The notes under the pieces were generated by a model. That model did no database searches, had not been told where the DNA came from, and saw only the letters and a program-made list of their open reading frames with translations. Source: Anseranas semipalmata (Eukaryota > Chordata > Aves > Anseriformes > Anseranatidae). Taken from it: 64,000 bases of DNA. The stretch covers positions 24,472-88,471 of the forward strand of contig VXAA01003327.1 in assembly GCA_013399115.1 (NCBI GenBank). The letters run 5' to 3'. The position numbers were made by a program, and so were the translations under genes. This document shows positions 24,360 through 36,730 of this stretch, in pieces (the stretch's first letter is position 1; each line of letters opens with the position of its first letter).

Positions 24360-24364
24360 CTGTG
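24360..24364 (+). repeat. Target-site duplication, right copy (CTGTG)
   Basis: Identical to 23605-23609 and directly follows the last A of the LTR. Confidence 0.85.
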
Positions 24365-27300
24365 TTGACTCAATGAAATGGCAATGTTTCTTATTTAACT
24401 CATTTCTAAAAAGCTAACTCTATAAATGAAAAGTGAGGGAGTGCTGCATCCATTTTTGGGTACAGATGGGAAAGCTAGGTAGATAAGACTGGAATGTGCA
24501 GAAAGCCCTGAGATAAGTGGGGAAACACCAGGGCTAGCCAGGAGAAAAATGGAAAAAAAAAGGAAAGAGAGGGCCTATGCTTATTCCTTAGGAGGTGTTC
24601 TTGTAGAAATGAGTGACACTTTTTTCTGTGCAGACTGTATTTTCTGCCTAAAGGAATGTCAACTCCAGTGAATAATTTTGACCAAAAAAAAAAAAAAAAA
24701 TTAGAGTCAAAATATTTTACTTTTTAATGAAGTGTGTCTTTTTTGAAATGCCGTAACATTTCATTTTGGCATTTTGGATGAAACTTGGTAAATTTTTTCT
24801 TCTTAAGATGTCATTCTTATTGAAGAAAGACCTGCATTAGAAAGAGAAAAGGAAAATTGGGCAAGATAACATGAAATTAACTGAAAAAGTTTCTCATTTT
24901 TTTCATATTTTATTTATGCTGCCAATATACATTTGGTTTAGTATGATCCAACTGAAAATGTCCATATTTTTATTTCTGTACCTTAACTAAAATTTAATCT
25001 TTTACCCACTTTTTGTAAATTTTGGTTACATTTAGCTACTAAAATAATTTTTGAAATACCTCAGCTGTGAGTGCCCTCTTAAATTAGGTATTAGATATGG
25101 CAGTTATTTTTCATCCTACATCAATAAATTATTGAGTAAAATAATAACATATGAAACAGAAAACTTGTATGTAGTTTATTAATAAGCAAAAATTTATAAT
25201 TATTATTAATAATAATTATTATTATTGAATAGAAAAGCTTTGAAGTAGATACTGTCATCTGACATGGAATAGCAATAGCTCCCAATTCAAGCATTTCTTC
25301 AAAATGAGGATACAAAAATATTTTTTCTATCCTATAGATGAAAATGTTAGCCATTAAGATGGTTGATCTATTACAGCAAAGCTGTTTCAATGGTATCCTA
25401 CCTTCTTTTGTTATTTGTGACATCCTGATCTGGAAGGCACGGACTTTTCACCACCAAAAAGCTACAGCAGGGGAATGACAATCACAGAGGTGAGGTAGGC
25501 CTCTGAAGAGCCTGGTCATCCTTAAAATTTAAGATGTATTTTAAGACACAATAGCTGCTAAAATCTTGTACCTTTGGTAGACACTGATTTCAGATCTTCT
25601 ATGGCTGAGGTGGCAGGGCTGGATTTAGAGGAATAAACAGTGGGATTCATCATAATTATATTCAGATATACAAACAGTAACTGTTAGAATTTTAAAAGTC
25701 ATTTTCAGACTTTTTTATAGTTTGTGCAGAGAAATAGGATCTTCCAGAAGATAATTAATCTTACCTGTGTTAACCACTTTTCCTAGGATTAGATTGCTTG
25801 CTCATTGGAGCTATTTTTTCCCCAGTGATTACAGGGCATACTCTTAGGGTGATTAGCTCAGATATAGAAAACTACTTTTTATGTATCTGAGTTAAGTGAG
25901 CTTAATCACACCCAAAATGGTAGGTGAGAAATCAAGGAGCAAGATAAATGCTGAAGTCATGTTGATTGCTTCTAAACTGGTCTGTGAGGGTGTGCCACAG
26001 TGCACTTAATTTACTTTGTTCCCCTATTGTCCAGATGGGTACTCCACATTATGTTCTTATATTCCTTAGTAAGTACATGGAGAAAGTTAAGCCCCTAAAT
26101 GCACATTTAGACAGATGGTTTTGACATACCCAAGCTACTCTGCCTATTCTCTGGGAGGGTCAAACATAGACCTTTATCCAAAACTCTCTAGCACAACGTA
26201 ATACTGGACCCAGTTTATGGAAAATAAGATAATGAGTGAAAATGTGACCTGTCTGTCTGCACAGCTCTCTGTATGTCCCACAAAGAATGGGCTTAACAGA
26301 GGCCAGGAGAAACCATTTACCCAATGCCCTGTTACAATCATCTTCGAGTGGGTCTCAAGGTGGTTATACACCAATAGAATGTCAAGAAGGAACTCAGTGG
26401 AATGAGAACCAGGTCCTAGATATATTATACATATTTCTTCATTGATAGACTTTTATTCAGATTAATCTATAGACCAATGTGTACAAGTTAGAATAACCCA
26501 CGTTACTCTCCACATTGCCAGCAATATTTCACATAAAAATAACTCATTTGTGAATGCTTCCAGAGGCCATTGATGGGCAAAGTTAGTGCCTAAATATAAA
26601 GATCCTATGAACTGTAGTATAAAATACAGCTCAGCAAGATTCTAACATTTAATAAAAGCAGCTAATTTTTGTGTAACATGGTGCTACTGATGTATTGTGG
26701 AGATAAGTGAGTAGTATTGTCCAGAAGAAAGTGAATTCTGAATGGGTTTTCTCTTGCATTTTCCCACTGATTGCTTTTCAGTCTCAAGTCTGCATTGACT
26801 TGAGTATACAGGTGTACATTACATTAACTTTGAGAAGCTTACATTTCCATTTACTCTTACAGCCTTCAAGATCTTCTGGACGTCCACTGGCATGTTTCTC
26901 ACAGCCCCCACCAGGTCACCAGGCTGCCATTCTTGAGTTATTGCTTCAAAAATTATTTTTCATTTGTAAACAAGAACAATTGAAAACAAATGTTAGGACA
27001 GATGTTGCCAGACTGTGGCACAATAACCACTTCCACAAAATAAATAAAAGCAGTTCCTGACAGTCTGTATGCATTTGTTTCAAAGCAAGTAGTTACTTAG
27101 CATGATGTAGTGGGTTGGTCAGTGAGAAGGTATTGATCAGAGAAACAAGAGTAAAGAGATAAAGTGAGGGTCTCAGCTGCTGAAATCCTCACTCGGAGAA
27201 GAAGCTGATACACACCTCCTGGGCACTTGAATGCAAAGAGCCAGTACCTGGGGTGCTGCCATCTGTTCCTCACTCTGCTATTGCTGTTGGTACCCTAAAT

Positions 27301-27509
27301 TGCCCTGGTTATCGGTAACCAGCACCACTGCTGCTACTATTAGTGGCATACAAGCAACATTCAGGAATCCTTGCAAGAGCTGGTAAATACTGATACTTAA
27401 ATCTAACTATGTTGCTTTTTATTTTTTTTTTTTAATATAAAATTCTATAGTTGATTGAATGCTTTAGAGGATAACTTTTCCATGTACAGCCTTAGTTTGT
27501 GTATGTGCA
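24365..27509. other. Gene-free AT-rich sequence
   Basis: No gene is supported. It holds an A17 run (24684-24700) and an ATT/AAT-rich satellite near 25198-25226. A phrase at about 25480-25520 (ATCACAGAGGTGAGG...) weakly resembles the inverted tail of a CR1 but is too short and diverged to call. Open frames (up to about 117 codons at 26707-27060) show no family signature. Confidence 0.6.
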
Positions 27510-27605
27510 CTCTGGAGCCTCACTTAAGTCTCTCAACATTGCAGGATTAATATTCTCTTCTGGAAAATGGGGCTAGTAATAACCATAATCTTGACAAACC
27601 TCACC
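27510..27605 (+). mobile_element. MIR-like (CORE-SINE) remnant
   Basis: The order 'CTTAAGTCTCTCAACATT ... TTCTGGAAAATGGGGCTAGTAATAACC' matches the familiar MIR segment 'cttaacctctct...catctgtaaaatggggatagtaatacc'. Only the middle of the SINE is recognisable and the flanks are too diverged to place ends. It would be an old insertion shared among amniotes. A chance resemblance is possible. Confidence 0.45.
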
Positions 27606-30348
27606 TGTAAATGAACATGTGGTATAAATGTTAAATAGCCTTATTACTCCAAACTTTTTTATAGACACCAACCCTGTTTCTGATACCATCAGACATATTT
27701 TCAGCTTCAGCAGTTTTCCTGTATTTCCAAGGCAACAGGAATTTCTGCTCAATAGTGTAGAGTTTTAAAGGCCTGTCACTCGATGGCTCTGAGATATTAG
27801 GGACTGAAAAAAACTCATACAGTGGAAAATTTAGACACATTTTCCAGCAAGCGTAGTCTGCTAGTCAGCTCATGATTCAAAGATACATTTTGAGGTGCAA
27901 CATCTGCAAGGCAAGGAGGCAGTAACTTCCTCTATATGGAAATCTTTAGCAATCAAACCCAAAGGAGCACATTTGCATCTCTGACCTGACACACTATGGT
28001 GTTTTTGAAACTCAGTGCTGCATCTAGTAGCGGTTAAGTGTGACACCTGTGTTAAGAATAAAGAGCTTTTTTTTCCAAGCCTTTGAATAATGGCATTATG
28101 ATAATGTATCATTATTTTAAAAAAAAAAAAAAAAAACCACTCATTGAATCATATGCCCAAGAGGCATGTGAATTGCTTGGACTATGTCCTGCCTGCCAGA
28201 AGAATGGGAAGGTGATGTTTTCAGAAGGAGCAATTTATGTAAAACATCCTATTCAAAGGGTTTACCATAAGTATAATCAAAGACTGCAGATTGTTTGACT
28301 CCTGTTGTTTATCTCTTAGTCACTAATGTTAGCATGTCGGTGTGTTGTTATTTTGCATTTGATGCACAAGAGCATATAAAAAGAATGGTTATAATAGAAT
28401 AAAAGAGTAGTTCAGAGCAAACAATTCTGCTGTCATGTTACATAATGCAGCTATAGCAAGGCTTGCATGTTTGTTAAATAAACTATTTACCTTATTCAGA
28501 TTGTGTTGCGGTCTTTGTCTTTCTTTCTTTCTTTCTTTTTTTGTATAAGATCAAGGTCTGTGTGGTGGAAAAAGGAAGCATTAGCCAGTCTTAGCAATAT
28601 AGCACATATATACTTGGTGATTCAGAGGATGAATGATACCTGAAGAACTACAACTGTTAAACAATGAAAGCAAATTTTGGTGTGTGCTAAGTAGACCTGA
28701 ACTTGATTGCTGTTTCCTTCTCAAAGAAAAGGTATGCTTTTGGACAAATATATCTGCTAAATAGAGCCATTTTGTATGTATGGAAGCTCTGGGTGTTGTA
28801 GATGGGGTTGATGTCCATAATTTTGCCATCTAAAGCTGCAGACTTCATCATCTGAACTAGTCAAGCAGGGCTTCTTTTATAGCCGACGGTGGTAAATGAG
28901 CACATCCAGGATCATTACAGGGTGACCTACCTATTTAATCTATAAGGGCAGTTCAGGGTGACTAATTCAGGTGTGGAAATCAGCTGTACAAATGAGATAT
29001 CCTAGCTATATTCTTATGCCTAATGACATAATTCTTGATACCCAAACCAAAGACTTGGGTGGTAAGATTAATTACCTTTATTAATAAAACCTTTTATCCT
29101 TCTTTAAAATCTGAAGATTTACTCTAGGAGTTTTCATATCCAAATTCCAGAGATAGTCTCCTGATCTAACATTTACTGCTATATGAAGATATGTCAGAAA
29201 CAAATTTTTCAAGAAAGGAATCTCCTGATGTGGTCATTATCTACTTTTTCCTCACCTCAGGCAAGATGCTATGATGCCTACAGAGAAGCTATACAGATTT
29301 ATCAGATGTAATTTTCAAGATGAAATTGCAGAGGTAGCCAACTAAATAAAGATTCTTATTTGAAATGGTGGTATATACAGTTGTTACAGGTGTTCCATAT
29401 GTTTATCTAGCTCACTTTTCTATCAGTGTTAAAATTCAAATGCCATCATCAAAATAGTTAATGATTTTGGTTGCACCAATCTTTAGATGTCTAGCTCATG
29501 GTAACTTGAAGTGTCTAATTTTCAGATAATAGGTAAAAGTTTGTTTTTTCCTAGTTGTACCCTAAAAGCTATTTACAACAGTATGAGTTTTGTTGTGACA
29601 TTAACAGTAACAGCTGAAGGACCTAAGTGTATTGTTTTATGAGATTCTTCAGACTACGCATGCTGAGGGCTAATGAGTTTGCATCTCTTCTGAGAAGTAC
29701 TGACAGAAGTACACAATATAAGTACACCTTTAAAAAGAGCAGAGTAGGACAGCAGCCATTGCAATTTGAAGTGAAAATGACAGCAAATGAATGTGCCTAG
29801 CAGCTGCTTTGTGTAACGTCAATTATATTATTCCAGATAAGAGGAGTAAAATGTTCACTATAGCATGTGGGGAAGTGCTTGAATCCTGTCCTACAATAGA
29901 CTGGTGAAAAATTGTGATAGAAAGTATTCTTTCTGTTGTTCAAGCTGTTTTCATTCTAAATTCAAGCACATCGATGATTACCTCTTCATAACCTGTACCA
30001 AATTTTGCATTCATATTTTCTGTGGGAAAAACATCACATGCAATATTTTCCAGAGGACCAGAAGACCAAGTTTTTAAAAGTACCACCTTTCTAACCTTCG
30101 GTAAGACCACTTCATACCCTCCACCTTAAAGCAGAATTTTGCAGTCTGTGTACAAATTATTGTCATTAAATCACCCTCTTATCCAACAATGGACTATAGA
30201 TCAATATTTACTCAAACGGCTATTTTTTGACATCGGAGGTGACAGAGGCAAAATTCTGTTCACTACTGAAAATTTAGTCATGATTATTTTAACAGATAGA
30301 TTTTTCTTTTTCAGCTTCAGCTCAGAATCTGTAAAGGAGACATACCAC
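27606..30348. other. Gene-free unique sequence
   Basis: No gene is supported. It contains an A18 run (28119-28136) and a short (TTTC)n at about 28519-28540. A 41-codon frame ending at about 29310 crosses a splice-acceptor-like CTCACCTCAG but lacks a good donor. It is treated as chance. Confidence 0.6.
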
Positions 30349-30370
30349 TTTTTTTTTTTTTTTTTTTTTT
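30349..30370 (+). repeat. T22 homopolymer
   Basis: Pure T run followed by CCCC. It is a mononucleotide microsatellite. Confidence 0.93.
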
Positions 30371-32060
30371 CCCCTCTCATTTAATAAAAAGTTACAGTTC
30401 AGTTCAAAAGTGTCATTTTAATATTTCCACCCACTCTTGTTCAGTTTGGCTGCTGTGGAAGAAGGAAAAGGTGTTGTGCATTCCTAAATAGGCACTGGAG
30501 AGCAGATGGACTCTAGCTAAAAAATTCTGAGTGAGAGAAATCAAAAGTGTTTCATTTCCATGTCTGCTCTATTGGCAATGCAAACTCTGGTTCTGCTCAG
30601 ACATGCGGATTCCAAGAGGCGTGGAGTGGGAGAATGGAGATCTCAGAAGTTGCTGTGAAGTTTTAGAAACGCAGTGAAAAATGTGATGTATTGTGAAAAT
30701 GTGGAAAGTGTGAAAAGAAAAAAAAATCAGACAGAAAAATCTCAAGAGCATAATTTTGCAATTACAAATCTGACTGCACATTTGAACTTGCTGCTTGCTT
30801 ACTATCAGTATACTCCTAAATTTCCAAATGCAACTATCTAGATAATGAAATGTCCCAGTCCTAAAGCTGACATTATGGTTCACCATTTCTAATCAGATGT
30901 ATTCCCTGGGTGTCATTTCTTTCTCCCCACACACCAGCCTTCTTGCATAATATTCTAGTTTAGTATTTGGCAGTGGAGTACTAAAGACTTGTATTTAATA
31001 ATTATTTGTAGTAGGTTATCACCTAAAGACCCAGATCAGAGCTTCATTGTGCTGCACTTGTAGAAACATAAAACAGAGAGAAAGTCAATGACCTCAATGA
31101 CCAAAACAACATATTGGGAAAGGGAACTTTGGGGTTCATATAGGGAAGTATATCAAAAGTAGGGAAACTATATCAAAAACCTCTACCTTATCCAGCAAAG
31201 AAATACTAGCATGGGTCTCTCTCAAATTAAAGTCCATCATGAACTTTATAATAACCCAGAAGCAAAATACAAGGTTATTGGATTTAATCTAGAAGGTCAG
31301 AAATTCTGTTCTATCTCTGATCCTGTATCATCACCACTGCACACATCAAAAGCTATTTTGTTTCTTGAGCATGTTTTCTTAAGGCCAAATTTCTAGTGGA
31401 CAAAGAGGAAAAGACATAACAGTTTTCTCTTCTCCACCCCAAAAATACTTCATGAATTACGGATGAAGTTGGTCCATCTACTAGTGAGGCTATGAGGCCT
31501 GATTATTTTGTATCTGCAGAGAGTGTCTATCACATGCAAGAGGTTAGTGACAAAAGAGAAGAAATTGTTCACAACTCGTCAATGAATTTATGGACACCAA
31601 GAGTAAACTGATGGGGCTGCTGTTGCTTCATCAGTGTTGTCCAGTTAGCAGCTCTGCACTGGAAGGAGACCATGCAGACCATCCTCATGCTACCATGAAA
31701 CCTGAAGGAACTAGTCAAAAGTCCTCCCTCAATTTATGTATCAAAGCAGGCAGCATTATCAAGCAGTATTTTTATCAGAGACTTTGAGAAGGAAAAATAG
31801 GACTATGATCCCAGGAAATTAAAATCACATGCTAGGCAATACATGTCACCTGCCTGCTCCTAGGTGCGTGTTCATAGCCTTAGATAAACATTTCTCACCA
31901 TACAGCCTTTATTGCTAGGTAATATAGATTTCTCATCTTAAAAATATTGCTATGAAGTATCTCATAACGCCTTTGCCATAGCAACCTGTTAGTGTGATTT
32001 ACTTTGACAGGAGACAAGGGATATTTTATTGTTTGACCCCTTCTGCTCTGGCAATGTGGG

Positions 32061-32083
32061 TTATTTATTTATTTATTTATTTT
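32061..32083 (+). repeat. (TTTA)n microsatellite
   Basis: Five to six TTAT units, pure. Confidence 0.9.
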
Positions 32084-32429
32084 CCATAGGATCTGTTTTA
32101 TTTAATATTACAGCAGGTGGTATTGAATCTTCACATCATTTTTTTCCCTTACCAAGGTACACTTAGAGTAAATGTTATAATGAAAATCCAGGATTTCACA
32201 GAAAGGCACCCACTTAAGCAACTCCACACTCAGTGAAAATATCTGTCTCTAAAAAATGTGTGCATTAAAAGCAGTTAAAAGGAACCTCTCTTTCTTTAAT
32301 ATGTTAGAAGAGTTATGGATGGAACAAAACACCATTAAGTTTAATAAGAAACCTTCAAATAGCTGAAATTAAGTTTATCTCACTTAAAAGGTCAATGTCA
32401 TAGCTACTGACATGATGAGCATTCACACC

Positions 32430-32452
32430 ATGGTCACCATTCTGGTGACCAT
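32430..32452. repeat. Perfect 9-bp hairpin, GC-rich arms
   Basis: ATGGTCACC, loop ATTCT, GGTGACCAT. Its arms contain GGTCACC/GGTGACC, close to nuclear-receptor half-sites arranged as an inverted repeat. No function is shown. Confidence 0.6.
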
Positions 32453-34001
32453 CCTGTGAAACAGATATATAGGAATGTTATCTCAAGAATTTTTGTCTGT
32501 TGTTAATGAGATTACCACAACAAATTTGCAAAGGGAGGGGAAGTGAAATAACTACTATCTTGCCTCTAAGCTCATCATAAATTACTGTAGTGTGAGCTAC
32601 AATTTAAACCATATTATTACCACCATAGGCAGTTCTGGTCTCTGGGAATCAGGCACAGAACCGTAGCACTCATTCACCAGCAGAATTACCATGTATGGCT
32701 GGAGGAATTGAAACCAAGCCCAATGTCTATGCCTATCTTGAAGTAGACATATCATTGATGTTTAATTTGAAACATTTGCTTAAATTTGGGACCTTTAAGA
32801 AGAGGCTGAGATGTCAGAAAGTCTGGGGGTCTACACTAAGCTCGCTGTGTCTTCCAAAGCCTTTTGAGCATGGCCCAAGTGCTTTGAAGCAGAGTAGCTT
32901 ATGCAATATTCATACGAATGTCAAAGTGAGAGTCCTAAAGAAGACTGTTCCTCTCTGATGGCAGTAAGAACTATTTATGTATGAAGGAAATCAGCTACAC
33001 TTTGAATAAGCATTCAGGAAATATGGACTTCCAAAACTCCTAATCAAAAATCAAGTCAATAAAAGGCAACCTGTATTAATCGCTGAGGCAAATTATTTGC
33101 TGTGCCCCAGAGACTGCAGTCTGCATCACTGCAGCCAACACGACAAAGGAAAGTTTTAAGATGGGTTATAAAGGATAACAACAAAGCGGCTTTGTTCATT
33201 AAGCACTTTTCCCAAGCTGAAGAGGTGGCCAGGGACTGTTTCTTTGAAATCTAGCAAGTAGATGATTGTGAACAGCTTCAGAAGAGTTGACCCCTTGTTA
33301 CTGAACAACAGGTAGCAACAGAAGAGATAAGCTAAGCAGCTTCCCTACAGTATTTGCTTAATACTTGTTTGAATGTTCAAAACTATGTTTGAAACTATTA
33401 GAAAAGGGGGAAAAAAAGGTGGTGGGACATGTTCAAAATAGCAGATGAAGAGGGCTATTTTGGGAGTAGCATTCTGCCTTTTGCATTGTAATGGAAAGGG
33501 ATTTCCCAAATGAATACTTTTTTCAGATTGAACCTGATGATACTGCCACAGTCTAAGAGTTTTGAGGAAAGTCTTATGTACTGGTTCATCTTTTTTTCCT
33601 CATAATACCATTTCTTAAATGTACAATGTGAAGCTGCAAAATAAAAACCTCAGAGTATTCCTTGCATAATTTTCCCAGATTCATCATCCGGTATGTATGA
33701 ACCCATCAAGTGAAAGTTCAGCTCCTACTTTCTTTATTCTGGACTTTCTGTCTCTTTCTTTCTACTGGACTTCTAACCACATTTTTAATCATGTCTTGCA
33801 TTCAATCTGAATCAATTCAGGATCACCAGGTTTCAGAGTTTCAGTTCAACAGAAAAAAATAATAAATGGAAGAATTAATTCCAACACAGAGTAGATCAAT
33901 CAAATCCTCAATTTGGGAGCTACTTACATACTACTGTGTCTCTTTGTCTTTTTCTCTTGGGTCAAAAAGTCACTACCCTGCTACTATGGTAACAACACAG
34001 T

Positions 34002-34023
34002 AAAAAAAAAAAAAAAAAAAAAA
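34002..34023 (+). repeat. A22 homopolymer
   Basis: Pure A run with no recognisable retroposed body. Confidence 0.93.
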
Positions 34024-34519
34024 CATTAGGCAGGAACCCCAATGAAAGTGACAAGACAGATGCTATAATTTTGTTTGCAAACAGAAAGAGTTGAACTCTG
34101 CTCCACAGCCTCTTGTGGCGGGGAAGAGGGAGGGGAAGAAAGAAGAAAGGTTAGTTTGAACTAATTAATGTATTCTCTGGTTGTGAGTCACCTGATCTCT
34201 GGGAAGATGGTTTCATAAAACAGAAAAACAGTTTGTGCTCATTGATTAAATCCATTTATAGAAGGGAACAGATTGTTCAGGTGCGGCAGGGGAGGATGTG
34301 ATGCAGAGCACAGGAAGGATCCCTCTTTCCTCTTTCTTGTGCCCTGCTCTCCCCTCCCCTGCCATGTACTGCAGCCCTCAGACACAGACACCAGTAGGAT
34401 TTACGCGATCCTGGTCAAAACATAACTTTCCAGTGTTGTCCCCAGCTTGTTTTATTTACTTGTGTGAACATAGTCAGAAAGAATCAGAATCCACTGATTC
34501 TGACTGGAAATGTCATAAG

Positions 34520-35328
34520 AGTCACAGAGTGGTTGAGGTTGGAAGGGACCTAGTCCAATGCCCCTGCCAGGCAGGGTCACTAAAGCAGGTTGAACAGGAT
34601 CACGTAGAGGCAGGTTTTGAAGATCTCCAGAGAAGGAGACTCCACAACCTCTCTGGGCAACCTGCTCCAGTGCTCTATCACCCTCACAGTAAAGAAGTTT
34701 TTCCTGATATTCAGATGGAACTTCCTGTGTTTCAGTCTGTGCCCACTGCCTCTTGTCCTGTCACCGGGCACCACTGAAAAGAGTCCAGCCCCATCCTCTT
34801 GACACCCTCCCTTCAGACAGTTGTATACATTGATAAGATCCCCTCTCAGTCTTCTTTTTTTCCAGGCTGAACAGGCCCAGCTCTCTCAGACTTTCCTCAT
34901 AAGAGAGATGTTTCAGTCCCCTAATCATTCTTCTTCACTGCTGGACTCTCTCCAGTAGTTCCATGTCCCTCTTGTACTGGGGAACCCAGAACTGGACACA
35001 ATACTCCAGGTGAGGCCTCACCAGGGCTGAGCAGAGGGGGAGGATCACCTCCCTCGACCTGCTGGCAACACTCTTCCTAATGCACCCCAGGATACCACTG
35101 GCCTTCTTGGCCACAAGGGCACACTGCTGGCTCATGGTTAACTTGTTGTCCGCCAGTACTCACAGGTCCTTCTCCACATGGCTGCTTTCCAGCAGGTCAA
35201 CTCCCAACCTGTACTGGTGCATGGAGTTATTCCTCCCTAGGTGCAGGACCCTGCACTTGCCTTTGTTTAACTTTATGAGGTTCCACACCACCCAGTGCTC
35301 CAGCCTGTCCAAGTGCTGTAAGTGCTAG
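34520..35328 (-). mobile_element. CR1 LINE, 5'-truncated, minus strand (C-terminal part of reverse transcriptase ORF2 plus 3' end)
   Basis: This is the longest CR1 in the window. The plus-strand phrase GGTTGAGGTTGGAAGGGACC at its left end is the reverse complement of the CR1 3' end, so the element reads right to left. Minus-strand translation of 35135-34935 gives the conserved ORF2 C-terminal block, including [21 protein letters not shown] stop follows near 34935. After a frameshift around the A/T run at about 34850, a second frame (34774-34580) continues with the usual '[17 protein letters not shown] ... [13 protein letters not shown]' block. The catalytic palm motifs lie upstream and are absent. 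It is therefore a dead 5'-truncated copy, as is normal for CR1. The terminal octamer array is short or eroded. The 5' boundary near 35328 is approximate. Confidence 0.93.
34580..35135 (-). pseudogene. Broken CR1 ORF2 (reverse transcriptase C-terminus)
   Basis: This is the coding remnant inside the CR1. The first part (35135-34935) is open for 66 codons and matches the end of the CR1 RT domain. It is broken by a stop, then by a shift of frame. The last 64 codons (34774-34580) are open again and finish at the family's usual C-terminal region. The endonuclease and the FADD-type active site are missing, so no activity is possible. It is a fossil, not a gene. Confidence 0.88.
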
Positions 35329-36702
35329 GGCAGACACATACAACCTGTACCTGCCGTTGCTGGAGCCGAAGCATTGTGCAAACAGAGTGCTTCAAGTGTT
35401 TGCCTGCTATATGTCCACTCACTTGAGGCAAAATAATTCTGTGGTAAAGACTATGCAGTAGCTGGTACTGTTTCCTTAACAGCCCGTTTCCTTTTGCTTT
35501 CCTGTGATGATACAACTTCGAGCTTTTGGATATAAGTTATCGATTATCATTTCTTTCTCCAGCACTCATGTTTCAGTGTAAGATACAAATTCCTTTGCTG
35601 CCAAATTAAAATCATTTTGAAAGTCATTTCAGACCTCTCAGCTGGCCTAACACTTGAATATCCAAAGCCAAGTTTCCTACACAGGTAATTAGGGATGATA
35701 TTCTTGCCTTTCTGATGAGACATGTACATTTAAAACATAATCCAATTCAAAATACAGTACTTTTGAAAATTAGACCTGATACAGATCTCCCTACTATTAT
35801 GCCTCATTTTTGGCTTACAGGTTAGACTAAGGTGTTAGACTTTGGTAAGTAAATATCTTTTCTTTCTGTATTATTTCCAGGGCTATTATTTCTGTATATA
35901 TGAAAAAGTCACTAAAGTTATTTTAGCACTCTGAGTAAAAACTGAAGAAGATGTATCTTCAGTTTAAGGGTTCTGTGGCATCCTCACAAATACCTTACTG
36001 ATATTTCTTATTCTCTCCACAGAAGGTATTATAACAGAGCAGCTCCACCTTTATGGGTCATGAAAGGCATCTAGGAATAATTCCCCCTGGATCCCATCAG
36101 TGTCACTGTTGGTGTCACTCAGAGGAGGTCTTTGTGGAAGAGTGCAAAGCACTTAGTCCTCCTGGGCCAGCATGTGTGTTTTCATTGTATTATTTGTTCC
36201 TGTTGGCTCAATGTAAAGAATAAAACATTTTAAGTCATAAGCTTTGCTAAATTGCAAACCTATGTGCCAAACTCTGCTTTCAAAGGCATGCTTGAATGAC
36301 TTTTATTGGAACCTGTAGAGAACTGGATACCAACAGGAGCAGAATCATCTTCAAATACGATGGGAGTCATTTTTCTAAAGCTGCTGGAACTGGTCCAGCT
36401 CTGCTCCAACTGCCATCAGGACAAGTTATACTAAACAATCGTTTTTAGGGATGAAGATTGCAACTCATATAAAAGACATTTTTGAAACCGTCAGTGAATA
36501 TTTTAAGGTGTTTTTCTTTTTTTTTTTTAATTTTGTTGATAAATTTGGAATCAAAATTGCTTCAATAAATGAATCACTTCATTATTGCTTTGGGTCGGAT
36601 ACAGATTACACAAATGTGTAATAAATGAGGAGCCTATCCAAGAACAGAACAATTTTTTAGAAAACTTATCTTTTTCCACCCATCTCAATATTTTTCCACC
36701 TT

Positions 36703-36730
36703 AATAATTAAGAAGACATCCTTAATTATT
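36703..36730. repeat. Perfect 10-bp AT-rich hairpin
   Basis: AATAATTAAG, loop AAGACATC, CTTAATTATT. Arms are perfect but AT-rich, so the chance expectation is not small. Confidence 0.6.

Larger units (their letters stand above)
30371..34001. other. Gene-free unique sequence
   Basis: No gene is supported. A (TTTA)n run lies at 32061-32083 and a perfect hairpin at 32430-32452. Small local near-duplications are seen at about 31088-31105 (CAATGACC twice) and 31140-31178 (TATATCAAAA twice). No CR1 or LTR is visible. Confidence 0.62.

Noticed and set aside
25475..25520. Possible CR1 tail on the minus strand (ATCACAGAGGTGAGG...CCTCTGAAGAG)
   Set aside because: Only about 40 bp with several mismatches. 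The rest of a CR1 3' end does not follow.
29170..29310. Short frame crossing an acceptor-like CTCACCTCAG and reading ARCYDAYREAIQIYQ
   Set aside because: It looks mildly protein-like, but the only donor is a weak GTAATT and the frame ends at once. It is 41 codons and unsupported.
34298..34777. 159-codon plus-strand frame
   Set aside because: Its right half is the antisense of the CR1 C-terminal region. The left half has no recognisable domain.
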